Shown here: in pieces, positions 60,901 through 64,000 of the stretch
Layout of the letters: each line of letters opens with the position of its first letter
Numbering within the stretch: the first letter of the stretch is position 1
NCBI GenBank assembly: GCA_000469685.2
Contig: LS997566.1
Coordinates: 22,077,432-22,141,431, forward strand
Direction: 5' to 3'
Length of the DNA: 64,000 nt
DNA from: Haemonchus contortus
Lineage: Eukaryota; Nematoda; Chromadorea; Rhabditida; Trichostrongylidae
Made by a program: the position numbers and the translations under genes
The notes under the pieces: generated by a model
Seen by the model: the letters and a program-made list of their open reading frames with translations, nothing else
Databases searched by the model: none
Told to the model about the DNA's origin: nothing

Positions 60901-62767
60901 ATCATTATCATGCGAACCTCCCGAATTCTGCCTGCAATCCAGCAGAATTCTCTCGAAATCGCTACTGGGAAATCCACACTGTTGGCCAATCGGCGCTTTA
61001 ATATCAGTGGCGATAATAACGCTTATCGCTACTGTCACAGTTATGATCATTTCTTGGACGCTGAAGCATCTAGCCCGGTCTAAGAGTCGGTGTGAACCCA
61101 CCATAATGTACGAAAGACCAGCAGAATCACACACAATAGAAATGAACATATTTCATTCATATCGACCGACACCGCTTGGCGGTCGTATTGCAGCAGTAGC
61201 AGTCGTACTGTTCATGATAGTAGGTCTGAGCAGCGCATGCCAACATGGGCTATCCAGACATCATGCTGAGCTGGTTTGCAACCAGGATGATAAGTGCTCT
61301 TATGAAATTGGACGCGAAATCCTTTTCAATAAGTTGCAGAGGAAACAATGCATCGAAATTCATCTTCGAAATAAAACGGTTGGTACCATAAGTATAGAGG
61401 TGAAAGCCGTTCATTTCACCTGCACCAAAACGTCCAAGTTTTTCACAAAGAACACGCAACATAAAATATTTTATTCCCATCGATGTGCAGAGATGGGTTC
61501 ATGTTCAAAAAACAAATGTGACTCGCTGAAACCCAACGAAACAGTTGCAGAACTTCATGGTTCCGGAGTTTACCCAGGATATTCTGCCTGTGACTATTCC
61601 AGTGGAGGCTTACTTTCTGGATGCCTTTTACCGACTCCTTCTTGTGTCTTCTATAGAGTAGCTCATATCCCCCTCACTGAAGACATTTATGAAGTATTCG
61701 AATGCCAAGACTGGTCTCCGTCCATTCATCTTGAGATCTTGAGCAATATGTTTGGCAAAACAGTACAAGATCGATATAGCATACTGCCATATCAGACAAC
61801 AGACGTAAAGGTCATGAATATCACAGCAGTCACTGTGCAGATGCCCTCGCATTCGCCAATGAGTAAAACGTATGCGCAGTCGGAAACTGAGACCATCATT
61901 CTTCCTGACTCCTTCCAAATACCGGTTGTATGCTCAACACGGTACGAAGCACAAGCAAACTTTAAAAGATGCGATAACAAGATGACATGCAGCTGTAGTA
62001 CTGGAACATCTCCTCACATTTGTGAATGCGGAAGAAACTCGATCGGTCATATACGTGCAGAGGAATCCAATCGCTTACCGCTCAAGACCGGTACTATAGA
62101 GATGTACACTCAAGGCAACGACGTTGTGGTAAACTCATTTGAGGAAGTAACTCTATATGTAAGATCCAAGATAATGGCAGAGAGCTCTGAACTGGTTACC
62201 GACAACCAATGCACTGCACAGTTGAGCAAGCTGAAAGGTTGTTATGGTTGTCTACATGGAGCAAAGACCAATGTAACATGCATTTCACATTACGAATCAT
62301 TTGCAGAAATCAAATGCAGCAACTTCACAACTGTGGTCAAGTGCAGCCCAGATAATACAACTACAGAGCTTAGTTTGAACTTCAATGAGGCCTTTATCAA
62401 GGATATTTGTTACATAGCATGTGGCCAATCAAAAAGTGAGATGCTCCTCGAAGGACACTTGTTTTATCATCCGGTCGCAAATGATTCAATATTTTTCCAC
62501 AACTCTGTGGAAGGACAAGTAAGTATGCTAGATTTTTCTCAGTTCCATTTGCCTGATTTGAAGCCGTTACTCACAACAATCAGGGACCACTGGAAAGCAG
62601 CTGTACTCATTGCCGCTGCCTGTACACTAGTAACCGGTCTGATTTATTTATTCGGACCAATAGCGATTATCGTGCTACTCAAAGTTCTGTGTGCTGCAAT
62701 TAGATGTATCACAGCACCATGTGGCGCGTTATGCACTTCTGCTCGGTCGGTTTCTTCAAACACATAG
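54965..62767 (+). CDS. BEL/Pao Gag-Pol-Env polyprotein, 2600 aa, intact frame
   Basis: Domains in order: helical gag N-terminus (to ~170); a DUF1759-like gag segment (~175-310); three zinc knuckles (C381-C394, C413-C426, C431-C443); retropepsin DTGAQ at 546; Pao-type reverse transcriptase with DIEAAF (D886) and YVDN (964-967, last residue Asn instead of Asp); RNase H with D1134, E1176, D1206, D1258; integrase with HHCC zinc site (H1454, H1459, C1489, C1492) and D1525, D1584, E1635, then a DUF5641-like tail. From about 1900 an env-like region follows in the same frame: hydrophobic leader (~1900-1918), membrane helix (~2010-2032), second leader-like helix (~2073-2091), a cysteine-rich ectodomain resembling the phlebovirus G2-type glycoproteins of nematode Cer elements, and C-terminal membrane segments (~2545-2585). 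Start chosen as the first ATG after the leader; nothing is broken. Confidence 0.93.
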   Translation: MALYFYKKPIIASATALATLLQKYQCYGANLEYPENEEELYERALANVTLLSSALSRIRTAVETIQERVDKIENHYANAKKTDQKELIVEIQEIEKESQYPQHLASAEAFIHILEAQLTEAKVNLAKAQRKLKLPSANNDSEGSSTHNSNQTNWSQGNSEEPNSESTSTMRSIKPPNISLPKFYGSEEEFPEYWAVYDSLIHSSNDLSTIEKIVLLKDSLRGKAERAIKGIQPIAKNYEWIVQTLKDKFGNRPVNRSKIIRKLFDLKAAAHNAKSCDDCLDSIKALVNQMVSTDYDIRANSEPMWTETIIKKFPYTVIKDVLAKYQDDKNITMGNLITLLEKEISSKLFVETHWGSNREYTKETRSTNEPKTQNQRFTQTCVFCGRNNHHSALCRTVTDIQKRRDIAKEKRLCWKCFNSNHSSNQCSKPSCPRCGQKHHQSICLASRPVGTNVRAPPANPRPTRNESNQQNYGSRPQQSDTRPYNRYSNDARRTQQTNTQVTQVEQDYDRSAIDTSKNEQLILMTAEGNLWNNRSERFEKVLFFFDTGAQKTIIEENLANDFELPKLSTETCIMSGIGGHVERFSSTTVPLKVQTAYGKEVRFTVQTKPVITGGFSSVKLSQQDANFLEQHQICIANSKFQGEQQVPKILVGLDRYYDLVMEDEVPQSTPSGLRIAKTLFGPAIYGRGKLDSPAGSQPISFGLTAIHEGSESQMLEKLFELEGLGISSDDCASDDKVQQYFENYSNSISFDNGYVTAPFPLKCNVAQLEDNYSVAIKRLASLQNQLKMHSDQAFWYSKILNDYENQGIIERVFEKDQDAVGTYYMPHSAVWRPHKATPLRIVFDASSKKRGQFSLNDVIHKGESFVNKIHDILISSRFSKYLLLCDIEAAFTQIRLKDVHKDLCRFLWVKDTTKPIMRSNIIEYRFNRLPFGITASPSILNMALLAFLRSEGTELSAEISRNLYVDNILLQAQTERQALQKYEESKTLFSKIGMNLREYISNSNNVNMAIPKNDRAPSGGMKLLGVHYDTENDRFTVKTNFEMKTTLTKRDIVSQINSVYDPLGVVGPLLIGLKSLMREIFIRHPSWDDRISTEFHKKWNTLCAAVNNAEITIPRVLSAENKPLKDVCLWVFADASKEAIATCSYIVFQDKTTSPLVSGKTKLSPKKTPQTIPRLELLGILIALRLGCSILRTNNYLIREIAIVSDSEIALCWLKSNRKLPLFVANQRDRITALKASLEDKKCNVQFMHVPTNLNPADAGTRGLSSKQICDHMWIQGPKWLSNSKTATLVRPIDQITAQENESNTIHVELTNATTSSQDQNETFINVRRFSSLKILLRTVARIGKCLLKWVNRTNDKNVVQIKLCWANRFEVDPQISAHDIRTAESTIIQQIHKGIDCKELQKRFHHHKIIRDCDGIIRHASRLQNSVLPLDAVSPVFLPRDVPFTTLVLQDIHRSNAHCGKEHTLSLLRNRFWLPRPSSLIRKIIDNCTVCKRWQGLPFGAPEMPPLPNDRVRASRPFANTACDFIGPFITKSNENMYVCLYTCLTTRAVHLEVVENMTTGAFLNSFIRFVSRRGVPSLMRSDCGSNFKLGSKMISKMFDYSNIDNPLMSYCASVGIRWIFNPPASPWMGGVWERLVGSVKKCLNKSVGRRKLSYTEMSTAMAKIEAIINTRPLTKINLTDISEIPLRPVDFLQGNMKFSLPCPDTLTNDDEEYDPDLIQTVKQAKEALESSERIATKFWERWSNEYLLCLRDSQKQHLKQKRHVSRNVPEVGEIVLISDDFLPRGSWSYGKVCEIITSGDDLVRSAKVLLPNRKILHRPLNRLYPLEIRSSEIPTLPKPVERVANTPRVKLERKSKNRAYEVIREFENNLEDTQDMVVATEMQVTRSTHRRPINNNSSLLPMAMLMAIMHLTSANATSIKCHHGEVIIQPPNNEYNLCFNKECRAFTNTTGEIRFKLPVSPVNAKVNVNLSDTTFSQSLSCEPPEFCLQSSRILSKSLLGNPHCWPIGALISVAIITLIATVTVMIISWTLKHLARSKSRCEPTIMYERPAESHTIEMNIFHSYRPTPLGGRIAAVAVVLFMIVGLSSACQHGLSRHHAELVCNQDDKCSYEIGREILFNKLQRKQCIEIHLRNKTVGTISIEVKAVHFTCTKTSKFFTKNTQHKIFYSHRCAEMGSCSKNKCDSLKPNETVAELHGSGVYPGYSACDYSSGGLLSGCLLPTPSCVFYRVAHIPLTEDIYEVFECQDWSPSIHLEILSNMFGKTVQDRYSILPYQTTDVKVMNITAVTVQMPSHSPMSKTYAQSETETIILPDSFQIPVVCSTRYEAQANFKRCDNKMTCSCSTGTSPHICECGRNSIGHIRAEESNRLPLKTGTIEMYTQGNDVVVNSFEEVTLYVRSKIMAESSELVTDNQCTAQLSKLKGCYGCLHGAKTNVTCISHYESFAEIKCSNFTTVVKCSPDNTTTELSLNFNEAFIKDICYIACGQSKSEMLLEGHLFYHPVANDSIFFHNSVEGQVSMLDFSQFHLPDLKPLLTTIRDHWKAAVLIAAACTLVTGLIYLFGPIAIIVLLKVLCAAIRCITAPCGALCTSARSVSSNT

Positions 62768-62913
62768 TCGTACCGTAGATAAAAGCCGAACCGATGCCAG
62801 AAATTCTCTTCATATATAGCATTCCTTAAGCTTCTTACGGGTAATTCTGACACACTTATGTTGCACCGTATATTTACATTTTCCCTACGGGGTTCTCCTT
62901 TGAGTAAAAAGTG

Positions 62914-62942
62914 TATATAAGCACAGCACCGCCACAATTCAG
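62914..62942 (+). promoter_or_regulatory. TATA-like box and 3' splice site before the downstream frame
   Basis: TATATAAG at 62914-62921 lies 25 bp before the ATG of the downstream frame, and AATTCAG (62936-62942) lies 3 bp before it. Either an internal promoter or splicing (cis from the 5' leader, or trans to a spliced leader) could express that frame separately. Both are sequence resemblance only. Confidence 0.4.
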
Positions 62943-62945
62943 CAC

Positions 62946-63353
62946 ATGGATCTATCCGACGTCAGCGCTATGCTTGACCAAACCGACTCCGTATCGTCTC
63001 CGTCCAACGCCGCTATCATGGCGGCCCTCGAGCACGTCGTTGGGCGGCTGCACACTCTTGAGGCAGCCGTCAACGAGCTGCTAAAGCGGTCGGAACCACG
63101 ATCTTCTTGTATTTTCTGCCCTGTGGCAGATAACCGCGACGGACACAACACGTCGCGTTGTAACCGCTTTCCTGATGCGGTTGCAAAGAGCATGCAGGTG
63201 GCGAGGCTCGGCCTTTGTGGTCGTTGCCTCAAGCCTGCACATGACGACGAGGACTGTGGTGTGCAGTGCGCAGCGTGTGGGAGACCACACAATGTGCTAC
63301 TGTGCGCCAACCGAGGACAAGGCGGCGGCGGCTTCAAAAGACGACGACCATGA
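62946..63353 (+). CDS. Downstream gag-like zinc-knuckle protein of the retrotransposon, 135 aa
   Basis: This frame lies between the polyprotein stop and the 3' LTR, 178 bp after the stop. Residues ~24-48 are a leucine-rich amphipathic helix (coiled-coil-like). Three zinc knuckles follow: C55-C58-H67-C72, C91-C94-H99-C104 (CX2CX4HX4C) and C108-C111-H115-C120 (CX2CX3HX4C), then a glycine-rich, arginine/lysine-rich tail (GGGGFKRRRP). The order and spacing of the second and third knuckles equal those of the Gag in the same element, so it is a diverged nucleocapsid-like module. It is visibly more GC-rich than the rest of the element. A role in RNA binding is inferred. The antisense frame 62939-63373 is its shadow. 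Confidence 0.7.
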   Translation: MDLSDVSAMLDQTDSVSSPSNAAIMAALEHVVGRLHTLEAAVNELLKRSEPRSSCIFCPVADNRDGHNTSRCNRFPDAVAKSMQVARLGLCGRCLKPAHDDEDCGVQCAACGRPHNVLLCANRGQGGGGFKRRRP

Positions 63354-63446
63354 GGACGATACGATATGGGCAACGCGCTGACATCAAGAAAAAGAAGAAT
63401 TTTTTTGTTGTTATGATTTGTAAATAAATTCTAATTTTTTGTGGCC

Positions 63447-63454
63447 GGCGGGAG
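63447..63454 (+). other. Candidate polypurine tract
   Basis: GGCGGGAG directly precedes the 3' LTR. It is short and contains one pyrimidine, so it is a weak match; it is listed because plus-strand priming must occur here. Confidence 0.3.
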
Positions 63455-63670
63455 TGTTCTGGCATAGGCCAGAACCCGCGGTCACCCCCGCTCCTTAGGG
63501 GCGGGGCTTAACACGCACTCTTGTCTTGTACGCCACCCTTGAGCAGGGTCTTTGTGTTTGGTCTCAAATAAATTGTAACTGAACCACCGTTTTCTACTTG
63601 TTCGTTTAACAGAGAGATAATAATCTCTCTAATTACATCAAAGGCGCCACCCTTCCGCCTAGTCACCACA
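63455..63670 (+). repeat. 3' LTR (216 bp)
   Basis: Same length and, on reading through, same sequence as the 5' LTR. AATAAA at 63567-63572 is the likely polyadenylation signal of the element's transcripts. Confidence 0.95.
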
Positions 63671-63790
63671 CTCCTAGGCCTGCGAGTTTGCCGACCCTGG
63701 AGCGATGGAAGGCTTTGTTGGCATAGGCGGATATCGATCCGCGATTCGAACCCGTGACCATGCATACGCGAAGTGCGATCAATGAGTTTA
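63671..63790 (-). mobile_element. tRNA-derived SINE, copy 3, right part
   Basis: This continues the SINE interrupted at 54406: GGAGCGATGGAAGGCTT at 63700-63716, then the tRNA-like head with a B box in complement (GATTCGAACC near 63743-63752). The first five bases duplicate the target site. The end is approximate. Confidence 0.8.
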
Positions 63791-64000
63791 GATTGATTTT
63801 TTGGCAGTAGTACTGTACGATGAAATATGGTGCTTCTAGCCAATTGCTGGGCGAAATGTTGTAAGCCAAGTACATAAGGAAGCTTACCCAATGACTGCAC
63901 ATAGATATGGCAAGCACGTGTCGCTGTCGCTACTTTGACGACGATACCATTTCAGCACTGCTTGCCTGAAAAAGATGATATACACACTGCAGTGAATATC
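63791..64000. other. Right edge, no recognised gene
   Basis: No SWEET first exon (TM1) is visible on the minus strand in this short interval, and nothing else is assignable. Confidence 0.4.

Larger units (their letters stand above)
54407..63670 (+). mobile_element. Full-length BEL/Pao LTR retrotransposon with env-like region
   Basis: Components in order: 5' LTR 54407-54622, primer-binding site 54628-54639, leader with three short repeats, a 2600-codon gag-pol-env frame (54965-62767), a second zinc-knuckle frame (62946-63353), and 3' LTR 63455-63670. A 5-bp duplication CTCCT (54402-54406 and 63671-63675) flanks it, within the range usual for BEL/Pao. LTRs begin TG and end CA. Reading base by base I find no difference between the LTRs, and the main frame has no stop, so this looks like a recent, possibly active insertion. 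It lies antisense to the SWEET gene. Confidence 0.95.

Noticed and set aside
62939..63373. A 144-codon antisense gene in the retrotransposon
   Set aside because: It exactly shadows the zinc-knuckle frame; the open antisense frame follows from its GC-rich codons.

Overview
This 64 kb window is nuclear DNA of a nematode, most likely a parasitic strongylid (hookworm-like) worm. The evidence is multi-exon genes with short exons and TTTTCAG-type 3' splice sites (two of them just upstream of start codons, as expected for spliced-leader trans-splicing), nematode-type transporter families, and a very high density of degenerate transposons and MITE-like repeats. There are no bacterial-style operons. 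The species assignment is an inference.

Three recognisable genes can be modelled, all on the minus strand. (1) A complete SLC2/GLUT-like major-facilitator transporter at 7770-13850: 11 exons whose phases all agree, giving 502 residues. (2) The N-terminal rhodanese domain of a mercaptopyruvate/thiosulfate sulfurtransferase-like gene at 34567-36215: four phase-consistent exons; the second domain was not found. (3) A SWEET (SLC50, MtN3/saliva) sugar transporter at 50074-53648: four phase-consistent exons, with the first exon absent between 53649 and the window edge. Several other stretches (14.8-15.9, 23.2-26.1, 36.4 and 42.7-43.1 kb) contain exon-like open frames that I do not recognise.

The dominant feature is an intact BEL/Pao (Semotivirus-type) LTR retrotransposon at 54407-63670 (9264 bp). 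Its two 216-bp LTRs read as identical, it is flanked by a CTCCT target duplication, it has a primer-binding site matching the 3' end of tRNA-Gly, and it carries one uninterrupted 2600-codon frame with gag, protease, reverse transcriptase, RNase H and integrase, followed by a membrane-glycoprotein (env-like) region. A separate downstream 135-codon frame encodes a second, gag-like zinc-knuckle protein behind a TATA-like box and a 3' splice site. The element landed inside an older tRNA-derived SINE, and both lie upstream of the visible SWEET exons.

Other mobile DNA: two more SINE copies (2.5 and 30.3 kb); two tandem dead Tc1-like transposons (43.1-47.3 kb), the first broken by a LINE fragment and by a GC-rich 279-bp palindromic MITE with a TAA target duplication; an older Tc1-like remnant (16.0-16.5 kb); an RTE-like LINE fragment (49.2-50.1 kb) next to the 3' end of the SWEET gene; a 1.6-kb foldback element (27.5-29.1 kb); a perfect 45-bp inverted repeat (37.5 kb); and several short dispersed repeat families present in multiple copies within the window. 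Long stretches between these hold nothing I can identify.
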